DNA of 64,000 bases from Microbacterium sp. MYb66 (GTDB lineage: Bacteria > Actinomycetota > Actinomycetes > Actinomycetales > Microbacteriaceae): contig NZ_PCOV01000002.1 of assembly GCF_002979435.1 (NCBI RefSeq), positions 496,001 through 560,000 of the forward strand. Reading direction: 5' to 3'. Every line of letters starts with the position of its first letter. Position 1 is the first letter of the stretch. The notes under the pieces were generated by a model. The model had not been told where the DNA came from. It searched no databases and saw only the letters and a program-made list of their open reading frames with translations. Below, piece after piece: positions 8,659-17,063 of the stretch. Made by a program: the position numbers and the translations under genes.

Positions 8659-9686
8659 CGGACCGGCTCGCCTTCGGTGTGGATGTCGATGAGGGAGCGG
8701 AGATCGCCGAGAACCGTGTCGATGCGCTCGGACGGCGCGGAGAACGCGATGAGGTTCTCGGGAGGCAGCACGGCCTCTGCCGGGAGGGTGACGAACTCGG
8801 GAGCGGCCGGCGGGTCGGCGACCGGGAACGGCATGGGCAGCGCCTCGATCGTCGGGAGACCGACGCCCGGGGCGGGCGCGATCGGCGCGCCGGGAAGCGA
8901 AGGCACATCCACCCGCGGGGGATCCGCGATCAGGTCGGGGAAGTCGGGGCCGGCGACCTCGCCGGGCAGCGACGGCAGGTGCACGCGCGGCGGATCCGCG
9001 ATGAAGTCGGGAAGAGACGGCAGCACCGGCGCAGGACCACCACCGACACCGGGCTCCGGAAGCGACGGCAACGGAGCGGGAATCGGATCCGGAAGCGACG
9101 GCAGGACCGGCGCAGGACCACCGCCGATACCCGGATCACCCGGAAGCGAAGGCAGCGGAGCGGGAACCGGATCCGGAAGCGAGGGCAGGACCGGCGCAGG
9201 ACCGCCGCCGATACCCGGATCACCCGGAAGCGAAGGCAGCGGAGCGGGAATCGGAGCGGGTCCGGGACCGGGCGCAGGCGCGGGCTCCGGAGCAGGACCG
9301 GGTGCCGGCCACGGGCCCGGCGTCGGCGCTCCGTCGGGACCGCCGCCGACCGACGGCGGAGTCGCACCCGGAGCGCCCTGAGGCGGCTGCTCGACATGGT
9401 TCATCGCATCGGTGACGCTCTTCGCCATGTTCCGGTCGAGGTCGCCGAACGTGTCGGCGATCGCCTGCAGCGTGTCGCGGATGCCTTCCAGGCTCTTCTG
9501 CAGCTGGCCGCGCTTGCGATCCCAGTTGCCGGCGAAGTCGTGCACCTTGTCGGAGAGGCCGCCGTGTCCGGTGAGTCCGGCCACGTCGTCGCCGAACCGG
9601 TCGGCGCCGGCGAACGTCTGGATCGCGGCACTGATCGATGAACGCGATGCGTCCAGAAGACTGCTCTCGAGCGTGAGGTCGCTCAT
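8655..9686 (-). CDS. WXG100-like protein with proline-rich repeat tail, 343 aa
   Basis: Residues 1 to about 115 form a WXG100-like helical hairpin with the turn at F-A-G-N-W-D-R-K-R-G. Residues about 120-300 are Pro/Gly-rich with a 28-residue repeat based on LPSLPDPxPAPLPSLPGDPG. The remaining C-terminus is acidic and ends in a predicted helix. The start at 9686 (ATG after a GGGGGG run) is chosen over an in-frame codon 60 nt upstream because that codon lies inside the intercistronic hairpin. The stop overlaps the hydrolase start (ATGA). The Pro-rich tail is reminiscent of EspI/EspK-like ESX-associated proteins. A spacer crossing the cell wall is plausible. Confidence 0.7.
   Translation of the reverse strand: MSDLTLESSLLDASRSSISAAIQTFAGADRFGDDVAGLTGHGGLSDKVHDFAGNWDRKRGQLQKSLEGIRDTLQAIADTFGDLDRNMAKSVTDAMNHVEQPPQGAPGATPPSVGGGPDGAPTPGPWPAPGPAPEPAPAPGPGPAPIPAPLPSLPGDPGIGGGPAPVLPSLPDPVPAPLPSLPGDPGIGGGPAPVLPSLPDPIPAPLPSLPEPGVGGGPAPVLPSLPDFIADPPRVHLPSLPGEVAGPDFPDLIADPPRVDVPSLPGAPIAPAPGVGLPTIEALPMPFPVADPPAAPEFVTLPAEAVLPPENLIAFSAPSERIDTVLGDLRSLIDIHTEGEPVR
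9060..9262 (-). repeat. 84-bp in-frame tandem repeat in the Pro-rich tail
   Basis: Nearly identical 84-bp units (28 aa) repeat about 2.5 times, with shorter diverged units on either side. Shared blocks are GGAAGCGA and ACCGGCGCAGGACC. The high DNA identity suggests recent expansion and likely length variation between strains. Confidence 0.75.
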
Positions 9687-9719
9687 CGTTCCCCCCGATG
9701 GATGAATGGCGTGCAGGCG

Positions 9720-9757
9720 CACACGAGGGGATGCCGAGGTCGGCATCCCCTCGTGTG
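9720..9757. promoter_or_regulatory. Perfect 18-bp hairpin between esx and the Pro-rich gene
   Basis: CACACGAGGGGATGCCGA (9720-9737) and its exact complement (9740-9757) are separated by GG. No T-tract follows on the minus strand. It starts 12 bp past the esx stop and ends 33 bp before the next start. It is best read as a partial terminator or a 3'-stabilising stem that makes esx mRNA more abundant than the downstream genes. Confidence 0.7.
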
Positions 9758-9768
9758 ATGTGCGGCGA

Positions 9769-10065
9769 TTACTGGCGGATCTGCGCGGCCAGCTGCTCGT
9801 CGGTCGACTGCAGCGACTGGGCTGCGACGTCGAGGAAGCGAGCCATGCCCTCGATGCCGGCGATGGTCGCGGTCGCGCCCTGGTTGAACTGCGCGTACGA
9901 CGCGTCGAACGCGCCCGAGGCGGACGTGGTCACGAAGCCGCCCGAGACGAGCTGCGAAACGTACGCGCGGAGGTTCTTCAGCTGCGTCTCGATGTCCTGC
10001 TGACCCGTGCGGAGACGGCCAGCAGCATCCTTCATGTCGGCGTAGCTGACTTTGAGGTTCGTCAT
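9769..10065 (-). CDS. WXG100-family secreted protein (Esx-like), 98 aa
   Basis: A classic small T7SS substrate: 98 aa, no signal peptide, predicted helix-turn-helix hairpin. The turn reads V-S-G-G-F at about residues 46-50, a frequent actinobacterial variant of WxG. It is followed by S-G-A-F-D-A-S-Y and a C-terminal helix ending LAAQIRQ. The start is the ATG at 10065, 9 nt after a GGAAGG ribosome-binding site; longer in-frame readings run into the palindrome. It is the first gene of the second minus-strand unit, behind palindrome copy 2, directly after the EssC-like ATPase gene, and is followed by an 18-bp hairpin. Confidence 0.88.
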   Translation of the reverse strand: MTNLKVSYADMKDAAGRLRTGQQDIETQLKNLRAYVSQLVSGGFVTTSASGAFDASYAQFNQGATATIAGIEGMARFLDVAAQSLQSTDEQLAAQIRQ

Positions 10066-10118
10066 GGTGTTACCTTCCGGTCGCCCCGGCGGGTGCCGGA
10101 GGGTGTTCTTGTCCTTCG

Positions 10119-10124
10119 AGACTA
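10119..10124 (-). promoter_or_regulatory. -10 box TAGTCT of the esx unit
   Basis: On the minus strand TAGTCT follows palindrome copy 2 after 22 bp. The expected start near 10112 gives a leader of about 46 nt with a GGAAGG ribosome-binding site. Confidence 0.6.
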
Positions 10125-10146
10125 ACGAAGGGGATCCCTTCCGCAA

Positions 10147-10164
10147 ATGGGGAGAAGTCCCCAT
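10147..10164 (-). promoter_or_regulatory. T7SS-locus palindromic operator, copy 2 (perfect arms)
   Basis: ATGGGGAGAAGTCCCCAT on the plus strand: perfect 7-bp arms and a 4-bp spacer. It lies in the 115-bp gap between the essC-like stop (10181) and the esx start (10065). Confidence 0.85.
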
Positions 10165-10180
10165 CGGTCGGGAGGTGGTG

Positions 10181-13100
10181 TCAGACGGTCTCCGGGATCA
10201 CGAGCGGGAAGTGCACCCGCACGGTCTTCCCGCGCTGGGCGAGCACCGCGCGACCGACCGGGAACTCGCCCCGTCCGATGCGCGGCAGCGGCGCCTTGAG
10301 CACGAGCTCGCCGTCGATCGTCTCCGGTTGCAGGACCACGCCGCGGCGGGCCTGCTTGATCTCGCCGAGCAGACCGAAGTTGCTGGTCCACTCGCTCGTG
10401 TCGCCGGTGAACAGCAGCAGCAGCTCGCCCCGGCTCGCACGCTTGACCAGGTCGGACAGCGGGATCTCCAGCAGCGACGACGCGAACTCCGCCACGCCCT
10501 CGACGGCCACGACGGGCTTGAGGCCCGCCTCGGCCTGCGTCACGATCTCCGCCACCGCGGCCGTACCGCTGATGCCGTCGGCGGCCGCAGCCGTCCACGC
10601 CACCGCCTTCTTCGCCGGAGAGCGGGAGGAGCCGAGGAACAGCGTCGGCGTGCCGGGCCGCGACCGGAGGACCTGCTGGGTGATCGCGGCGAGCGCGTTG
10701 CTCTTACCGCTCGCGGGCGGACCGGCGATCACGAAGGTGCCGGTCGGCTCGATCCCGAACGGCCCGAGATCGGCGTCGGAGAGGCCGACCACCAGCTGGT
10801 CGCCGATCGTGGCGGGGATGTCGTCCACGCCGTAGCTCAGCGGCAGAGCCCGCACGGGCGGAGCATCCGGAACGCCCCGCCGCGACATCGACGCGGCCAT
10901 CCGCTCGATCGCGAGCGACTGCTCCTTCATGCTGCGCGTGCCGCCGACGATCGCGATCTGGGCCTCGTTCTCGCCCACGATCGCCCGGCCGGGCACGGAC
11001 TCCGGGTTCAGGACGTCCTTGGGGACGTTGAGGATGTTGTACGAGTCGGCGTCGGCCATGCGCAGCACGACGCGGCGCTGGATCATCGCGTTCAGCGCGC
11101 TCGGGATGCTCTGGAAGCGGTCGGCCGAGAGCACCACGTGGATGCCGACCGACCGGCCGTCGGACAGCACCTCCTGCAGCGCGCTGTACGTGTCGGCGCG
11201 GCCGATCACGGCCTCGTAGTCGTTGCGGAACGCAGCGAACCCGTCGATGAGCACCACGATGCGCGGCTCGTCCGACTTGCCGGAGAGCGCGCGGTACTCG
11301 GTGAGGGTCGCCGCACCGACCGCCGAGTAGGCGTCACCGCGGCGGTCGAGCTCGCTGCGCAGCGTCGCGAACAGCCGGGCCACGCGTTCGGCGTCGTCGC
11401 CGGAGATGATCGAGCCGACGTGCGGCAGCGGCTCCAGCATCCGCAGCGCGCCCGAGCCGAAGTCCAGGCCGTAGACGTGCACGGGGCCGCCGCGCGGGGT
11501 GATCCCGGCCGAGACCGCGAGCGTGCGCAGCGCGGCGCTCTTGCCGGCGCCGCTGGTGCCGTAGATCACCATGTGACCCTCGGTGTCGGGCAGGAAGTGG
11601 AACGGCACCTGCTCCTGACGCTCCGGCTGGTCGACGACGCCGAGCAGCAGTGCGGCGTCGGTGCGCTGCGGCAGCTTCAGCTGGTCGAAGGTCGGCGCGA
11701 GCTCGTCGAGCCACGGCCGGCGCGGCTTGTCGACCTGCGCGGCCTGCGCGGCGAGCACCATGGTGCTGACGAGACGCTGCTGATCGTTCGGACCGAGATC
11801 CTCGTCGATGACGACGGCGTTCTCGTCGATCGGCAGCTCCCACGGGCCCTGGTCGGTCGTCCCGAACGCCGCGATCGCCACGTCGACGCCGTCGCTCTCA
11901 CCGAGGCTCCAGCCACCGGCGTAGGCCGACTGGAACATCGTCATGCGACCGGGGCCGGTCTTCGCGATGCCGCGACCCGGGGTGCCCGGATCGAACAGCG
12001 CCGCGTCCTTCGTGCCGATCACGTCGTTGCTGTCGGTCTCGTCGGCCATCCGCAGCGCGACGCGGAGGTTCGTGTTCGCGCGCAGGTTGTCCTTGATCAC
12101 ACCGGCCGGACGCTGCGTGGCCATGATCAGGTGGATGCCGAGCGAACGGCCACGCTGGGCGATGTCGATCACACCGTCGACGAACTCCGGCACCTCCTTG
12201 GCGAGGGCGGCGAACTCGTCGATCACCAGCACCAGGGCCGGAGGAGCCTGCGGGTCGCCCGCGCGCTCGAGCTCGAGGATGTCCTTGGCCTTCTTCCGGT
12301 TGAACAGGTGCTCCCGGTAGTGCAGCTCGGCACGGAGGCTCACCAGCACGCGGCGCACCAGGTGCTCGTTCAGGTCGGTGACGATGCCGACGCAGTGCGG
12401 CAGGCTCGTGCAGTCCGCGAAAGCCGATCCGCCCTTGTAGTCGACGAAGAGGAACGTCAGCCGCTCCGGGCTGTACTCGGTCGCCATCCCGAGCACCCAG
12501 GCCTGCAGGAACTCGCTCTTGCCCGACCCGGTGGTGCCACCCACGAGGGCGTGCGGGCCCTGCTGGCGCAGGTCGAGCTGCAGCGCTCCCTCGGCGCCCG
12601 CGCCCACGAGCGCGCGCAGCTTCGGCTGGTAGCGCCGAGCGGACCCCGACTTGCGGCGAGACGCGAGCGAGTCGTTCTGGGTCCAGCGGTCGACGACGCT
12701 CTCCGGCTGGGTGGCCATGTCGCGACCGAGCAGGTGCAGCATCGAGATCGTCCGCGGCACGTCGCTGCGATCGAGCGCGACCTCGCCGGCATCGGTCAGC
12801 CGGGCCAGTGCCCTCGCGAACACGGCGAACTGCTCGCGCGTGAGCTCGTCGACGGCGAGGTCGTCGATCACCTCGCCCAGTCGCACGAAATGCGCGCTGT
12901 CGGTCGTGCCGAGCTCGACGAACGTGCGGCAGGAGGCGGGCAGCGCTGCGGCGTCCTCGGTGAGCCACACCGGGAAGATGCCGCGCATCGCGGCGCGCTC
13001 GGAGAGCTGGATGAGGCGGCCTCGATCGACCGGCGCATCCGGCGCGATCAGCACCACGATCGCGGGCTTCGGCACCGAGTCGTTCCGGTTGCGGGAGGAG

Positions 13101-14656
13101 TCCTCGCCGACCTTGGATCCGCTGTTCGTCGCCGCCTTCTCGACCTGGAGCGCACCGAGCTCCACGGCCTCGCCGCTGCGCGTCGACCGCGTGGCGATGA
13201 GCTCTTCGAGGCGGGCGACGATCTGCCCCGCCGAGGACGGGCCGTCTCCGATCGGCTGCACGCCGAGCACGGACTGCGCCGACCACGCGTGCGGCAGCCA
13301 CTTGGCATCGGCCAGCTGCGCGCCCCACCGGGGACCCCAGAGCCCGACGACGCCCACGTCGGCGGGCGCGTGCAGCCCCGCGATCTGGGCGAGGAGCGCA
13401 CGCGCGTACCCGGTCGAGTGGCCGCCGAGGCCGGCGATGCCGAGCGCTCCGACGTCGGTCAGATCCTCCAGGATGGGCACCTGCGGCACGATCCTGGTGG
13501 CCTCGACCACGGCATCGAGCTTCTCGACGTACTCGGGGATCGCACGATCCCGGCCGTTGGAATCCTTGACGGAGCTGCGCGACGTGGTGTCGCCGATACC
13601 GAGGCGCACATGCAGGAACGACCAGTGCTCGGCACGGCGCGTCCAGATGGTGGGTCCGGCGGCGAGCGCGGCATCGCTGACCTCGCGCAGCAGCGGGACC
13701 TCCCGGCGCCGCACGTCGATCTCGCGTTCGCGCTCGCTCTGCAGGCGGGCGTCCAGACGCTCCAACTGCTCCTCGAAGCGCTTCTTGTCCTCTTCGAGCT
13801 CCTGTTTGTTCTGGTTGCGGGTGGTCACCCACGTGCCGATCATGAGCAGCGGAGACAGCGCGACGAACATCAGCGACATCGGGCTCTGCGTGAAGGCGAA
13901 CATCGCGCCGCCCATGAGCACCGGTGCGACGAGGGCGAGCATCGGGAACGGCTGCTTGCGCGCCGGGACCGGCAGATCGGTGCCGTCGAGCTCCTCACCG
14001 AGGTAGCGCTCCTCGACGCGCGGTGAGCGCACGAACTCGACCTGGCGGATCGAGGCGACGGCGGCCGAAGGGGCGGCGGCGGTCGGCTCGACCTTGACCG
14101 TGATGGGGGTGTCGCCGATCACGACGGCGAGCTCCCCCTCGGCGGCGACCAGGCGCACGACCGAGGCGCCGTCGATCAGGATCCCGTTGGCGGAGTTGAG
14201 GTCGATCAGCTCGACGCGGTCGCCGATCTCGAGCCGCGCATGCCGCTTCGACACGAGCGGGTCGTCGATCACGACGTCGCAGGACTCGTCTCGGCCGAGC
14301 ACGATCGTGCCGCGGGTGAGGGCGATCGAGCGCGCCCCCGGCCCCGTGCCGACCTCCATGCGGCCGATCACCGGACGCTGCTGATAGGTCGCGGGGACGA
14401 CGCGGACGGTCGCGCCGTGCGCGAGTCCGACGTGCGCGAAGGTCGACTCCGGCGCGAGCAGGTCTCCCGACCCCGAGACCACCGAGCTGTAAGCCTCGAG
14501 CGTCACCGCGGTGGGGTCGGCTGTTCCGAACGAGCCGAGCGGGTCGGCGCGGACGATCATCGATGCGATCTCGCCGATCGTCGCCGTGTTCTCGGCCGTG
14601 ACCTCGATGTCGCTGGATGCCGCGCCCTGACGCAGCAGGGTCAGCCGTACCTTCAC
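10181..14656 (-). CDS. EssC/EccC-like T7SS motor ATPase, 1491 aa
   Basis: The membrane motor that would bind WXG100 substrates and drive their export. Domains: ubiquitin/YukD-like (about 1-90); FHA (about 105-190, with G-R-D-E-S, S-K-R-H and N-S-A-N-G); two membrane helices (about 237-277); a coiled coil (about 280-330); three FtsK/SpoIIIE ATPase domains. Walker A motifs are GTTGSGKS (about 704), GTSGAGKS (about 1032) and GPPASGKS (about 1310). Only ATPase 1 has a proper Walker B glutamate (VLVIDEFAA). Modules 2 and 3 read VVLIDGFAA and VVAVEGVAE and are probably non-hydrolytic. The GTG start (14656) overlaps the previous stop (GTGA) and gives KVRLTLLRQG. The single-chain FHA architecture is closer to Firmicutes EssC than to mycobacterial split EccCa/EccCb. 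Confidence 0.9.
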   Translation of the reverse strand: MKVRLTLLRQGAASSDIEVTAENTATIGEIASMIVRADPLGSFGTADPTAVTLEAYSSVVSGSGDLLAPESTFAHVGLAHGATVRVVPATYQQRPVIGRMEVGTGPGARSIALTRGTIVLGRDESCDVVIDDPLVSKRHARLEIGDRVELIDLNSANGILIDGASVVRLVAAEGELAVVIGDTPITVKVEPTAAAPSAAVASIRQVEFVRSPRVEERYLGEELDGTDLPVPARKQPFPMLALVAPVLMGGAMFAFTQSPMSLMFVALSPLLMIGTWVTTRNQNKQELEEDKKRFEEQLERLDARLQSEREREIDVRRREVPLLREVSDAALAAGPTIWTRRAEHWSFLHVRLGIGDTTSRSSVKDSNGRDRAIPEYVEKLDAVVEATRIVPQVPILEDLTDVGALGIAGLGGHSTGYARALLAQIAGLHAPADVGVVGLWGPRWGAQLADAKWLPHAWSAQSVLGVQPIGDGPSSAGQIVARLEELIATRSTRSGEAVELGALQVEKAATNSGSKVGEDSSRNRNDSVPKPAIVVLIAPDAPVDRGRLIQLSERAAMRGIFPVWLTEDAAALPASCRTFVELGTTDSAHFVRLGEVIDDLAVDELTREQFAVFARALARLTDAGEVALDRSDVPRTISMLHLLGRDMATQPESVVDRWTQNDSLASRRKSGSARRYQPKLRALVGAGAEGALQLDLRQQGPHALVGGTTGSGKSEFLQAWVLGMATEYSPERLTFLFVDYKGGSAFADCTSLPHCVGIVTDLNEHLVRRVLVSLRAELHYREHLFNRKKAKDILELERAGDPQAPPALVLVIDEFAALAKEVPEFVDGVIDIAQRGRSLGIHLIMATQRPAGVIKDNLRANTNLRVALRMADETDSNDVIGTKDAALFDPGTPGRGIAKTGPGRMTMFQSAYAGGWSLGESDGVDVAIAAFGTTDQGPWELPIDENAVVIDEDLGPNDQQRLVSTMVLAAQAAQVDKPRRPWLDELAPTFDQLKLPQRTDAALLLGVVDQPERQEQVPFHFLPDTEGHMVIYGTSGAGKSAALRTLAVSAGITPRGGPVHVYGLDFGSGALRMLEPLPHVGSIISGDDAERVARLFATLRSELDRRGDAYSAVGAATLTEYRALSGKSDEPRIVVLIDGFAAFRNDYEAVIGRADTYSALQEVLSDGRSVGIHVVLSADRFQSIPSALNAMIQRRVVLRMADADSYNILNVPKDVLNPESVPGRAIVGENEAQIAIVGGTRSMKEQSLAIERMAASMSRRGVPDAPPVRALPLSYGVDDIPATIGDQLVVGLSDADLGPFGIEPTGTFVIAGPPASGKSNALAAITQQVLRSRPGTPTLFLGSSRSPAKKAVAWTAAAADGISGTAAVAEIVTQAEAGLKPVVAVEGVAEFASSLLEIPLSDLVKRASRGELLLLFTGDTSEWTSNFGLLGEIKQARRGVVLQPETIDGELVLKAPLPRIGRGEFPVGRAVLAQRGKTVRVHFPLVIPETV

Positions 14657-15378
14657 TCGTTGTCTCCCTCTGCCTCGCTCGGCTGCGGGGCGTCCAGCAG
14701 CGGGAGGTCGTCCTTGCTCACCAGCCGTGAGGCGATGACGTGCTCGACCAGACGCGCGCGACGGTTGGTCGCGAAGCTGCGCTGACCGCCGCGCATGCCC
14801 GGCACGCCGACGCGGTCGAACTTGTCGCACACGTTGTCGAGCTTGCGGTTGAAGCGGGTGACCGTCCAGCCGAGCCGTTCCGCGGCCTTGGCCGACGACG
14901 GGATCTCGCTCATGCCCGTACCGTCGCGGCGCAGCTGCGGCTCGGCGAGGGCGAGGATGAGGAGCTTCTGGCTCACCGTCAGCGGCACATCGCCGATGGT
15001 CGAGGCGCCGCCGTCGTCGTGCTCGCGCTTGGTCGCCCGGAACGTCGGCTCCGCGGCATGGAGGACCAGCTCGTACGTCGTCGGTCCGGCGCTGAACACG
15101 ACCGTCGTGGTCTCGAACACCAGCGGCAGGCGCGCCCCCGGGGCGAGCCAGGCCTGCACGCCGCCCGCCGAATCGGTCACGGTGGCCGTGAGCCTGGTGC
15201 CGATGTTCGCCAGCCACCAGAGCCCGTCGGCGTCGCTGATCTCGAGGAAGTGGCGGTGCAGGAACAGGTTGTCGTCGAGCTCGAGGTCGCCCTCGCGCCC
15301 CACGATGAAGCGCCGACCCGGCTCGATCGGGAAGTACTCGCCCGCGAACTCGGCCGTCACCCCTGCGGGGGCGGTCAT
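14653..15378 (-). CDS. FHA domain plus winged-helix-like domain protein, 241 aa
   Basis: Candidate phosphothreonine-controlled regulator. Residues about 1-100 are FHA-like, with F-I-V-G-R-E-G near 25 and H-R-H-F-L-E-I. Residues about 140-215 form a helix-rich block, VSQKLLILALAEP... then AAERLGWTVTRFNRKL, which looks like the winged-helix domain sometimes fused to FHA in actinobacteria. The helix R-L-G-W-T-V-T-R-F-N-R-K would be the recognition helix. It overlaps the kinase upstream (ATGA) and the ATPase downstream (GTGA). Its position beside the kinase and within the regulated locus makes it the best candidate to bind the ATGGGGA-N4-TCCCCAT operators. DNA binding is inference. Confidence 0.75.
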   Translation of the reverse strand: MTAPAGVTAEFAGEYFPIEPGRRFIVGREGDLELDDNLFLHRHFLEISDADGLWWLANIGTRLTATVTDSAGGVQAWLAPGARLPLVFETTTVVFSAGPTTYELVLHAAEPTFRATKREHDDGGASTIGDVPLTVSQKLLILALAEPQLRRDGTGMSEIPSSAKAAERLGWTVTRFNRKLDNVCDKFDRVGVPGMRGGQRSFATNRRARLVEHVIASRLVSKDDLPLLDAPQPSEAEGDNE

Positions 15379-17063
15379 TCGACGCACCCCGTGACCGGTT
15401 CGGAGGCGCGTCCGTCACCGCGACGCAGCATCACTTCGATGCACACCTGGCCGGATGCCGCGGGCGTGAACGTGACCGTCTCGTCGGGGGCCTGCTTGAC
15501 CGCGCCGTCGGCGGCGCCGCCGGTCTCGGTCCAGATGTAGCTGTCGTCCTCGACCGGGTCCGGATTCGTCCAGGTGAAGGTGACCTGGTCGCCCGCCCGG
15601 GTGCCGGCGAGCTCGGTGACGCGGGGAACCGCATCCGACACCGGATTCTGCGGGTCGACGGTCTGCGCGCTGCTCTCGGGCTTCGGCTCGGGGGCCAGGC
15701 CGGCGACCAGCGCGTTCAGGCCGATGATGCCTCCGACGACCACGACCACTGCGGCCGCGGAGAGGGTGATCCACAGACCCTTCCGGCTCCGCTGCGGCCG
15801 GTCGGCGGACTCGACGGCCGGCGCGGGGGCGGGAGCGGGCGGCTGCACGGGCGGGGTCGCGGCCGGAGCCTGCGCCTGCACGACCTGGGGCGGGCGCACG
15901 ATGGTCCGGTCGTCCCGGCTGCTCGATGCGGGCACGGAGGTCGACGACGCCGGCCGCTGCGGCGCGGTCCCCGCGAGGCCCTCCCCGTCGGGTCGACGGC
16001 GCTGCGTCTGTTCGACGGCCGGCTCCGCGCGCGGGGGCATCTCGAACCGCGGGGCGTCCGGCACCACGACCGAGGGGCCCTTCGGCTGCGTCGCCGCGGA
16101 AGGACGCGTGGCGCTCTGCATGCCGGGGTCGATGCTGACGATCTCCCGGACTCGGGTGAGTCCGTCGCCGTCGTCTTCCAGATCCTCCGCCGGCGGGTGG
16201 TCGTCGACGATGTCGATCGGCGTCACCGAATGGGACAGCTCGATCTGCACCTTCTGCAGGGCGCGGGCGAACGCCACCGCGCTCGGGAAGCGGTCGTCCG
16301 GGTTCTTCGCCATCGCGCGGTCGAGGAGACGCTGCAGGCTCTCGGGCGAGTCGGGACGGGCGAGCGAGGGCAGGGCGGCCCGCTCGATGCGCTCGATCAG
16401 ATCGGCGCTGGAGTTGCGCTCCCCCGGTCGCTCGAACGGCGAGCGTCCGGCGAGCAGCGTGTACAGCGTGGCCCCGAGCGCCCAGACGTCGGTGCGCGGG
16501 CCGCTCTGCGGCGGCTCGGCGAACGACTCCGGCGGCGACCACGGGATCGACATCCCGGAGGAATCGCCGGTGGCTCCGGTCGTCGAGGCGATACCGAAGT
16601 CGGTGAGGGCAGGACGGTTGTACTCGGTGACGAGGATGTTCGCCGGCTTGATGTCGCGGTGCAGCACCCCCGCGCGGTGCGCGGTCTCGACGGCGCCCGC
16701 CACCTGGATGCCGACGCGCAGGGCCTCGGCCACCGAGAAGGGCTCCTTGCGGGACCGGATCTGGAGGTTCGGCCGCGGGCAGTACTCCATCACCAGGTAC
16801 GGGCGCCCGTCGCCGGCGACACCCGCCTGGTAGATCGTGACGATCGCCGGATGCGTCGACAGCATCGCCATGACGTTCGCCTCGTCGGCGAACTCCTGCG
16901 CCGCGCCGCTCGAGATGCGGTCGGCGAGGAGCACCTTCACCGCGACGCGACGTCGCGGCATCTCCTGCTCGTACAGGAACACGTCGGCGAAGCCACCCGT
17001 GCCCAGCGGCTCCACATAGGTGAAGCCGGGCAGGGTGGGCGGCGGTGAAGGGCGACGATTCAC
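15375..17063 (-). CDS. Membrane Ser/Thr protein kinase, 562 aa
   Basis: Hanks-type kinase. The Gly loop is LGTGGFADVF (about 17-26) and the lysine is in VAVKVLL. The catalytic HRDIKPAN is near 132, the metal motif is DFGIAS, and the APE equivalent is PPES. The catalytic arginine is present, so it is an active RD kinase by sequence. A Pro/Ala-rich linker (about 290-420) leads to one transmembrane helix (about 428-452). The extracytoplasmic domain of about 105 aa looks fibronectin III-like (V-T-F-T-W-T-N-P) and has two cysteines, with no PASTA repeats. The GTG start overlaps the FHA gene stop (GTGA). The FHA proteins and ATPase around it are likely targets, and the PP2C is the likely opposing phosphatase. 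Confidence 0.92.
   Translation of the reverse strand: MNRRPSPPPTLPGFTYVEPLGTGGFADVFLYEQEMPRRRVAVKVLLADRISSGAAQEFADEANVMAMLSTHPAIVTIYQAGVAGDGRPYLVMEYCPRPNLQIRSRKEPFSVAEALRVGIQVAGAVETAHRAGVLHRDIKPANILVTEYNRPALTDFGIASTTGATGDSSGMSIPWSPPESFAEPPQSGPRTDVWALGATLYTLLAGRSPFERPGERNSSADLIERIERAALPSLARPDSPESLQRLLDRAMAKNPDDRFPSAVAFARALQKVQIELSHSVTPIDIVDDHPPAEDLEDDGDGLTRVREIVSIDPGMQSATRPSAATQPKGPSVVVPDAPRFEMPPRAEPAVEQTQRRRPDGEGLAGTAPQRPASSTSVPASSSRDDRTIVRPPQVVQAQAPAATPPVQPPAPAPAPAVESADRPQRSRKGLWITLSAAAVVVVVGGIIGLNALVAGLAPEPKPESSAQTVDPQNPVSDAVPRVTELAGTRAGDQVTFTWTNPDPVEDDSYIWTETGGAADGAVKQAPDETVTFTPAASGQVCIEVMLRRGDGRASEPVTGCVE

Noticed and set aside
9060..9262. Possible CRISPR-like repeats
   Set aside because: Repeats are contiguous, in frame and coding; no spacers and no cas genes.
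10052..14026. Plus-strand open frame of 1324 codons opposite the EssC-like gene
   Set aside because: Arg/His/Asp-rich translation with no domain, no ribosome-binding site, and exactly antisense to a clear ATPase; a high-GC shadow frame.
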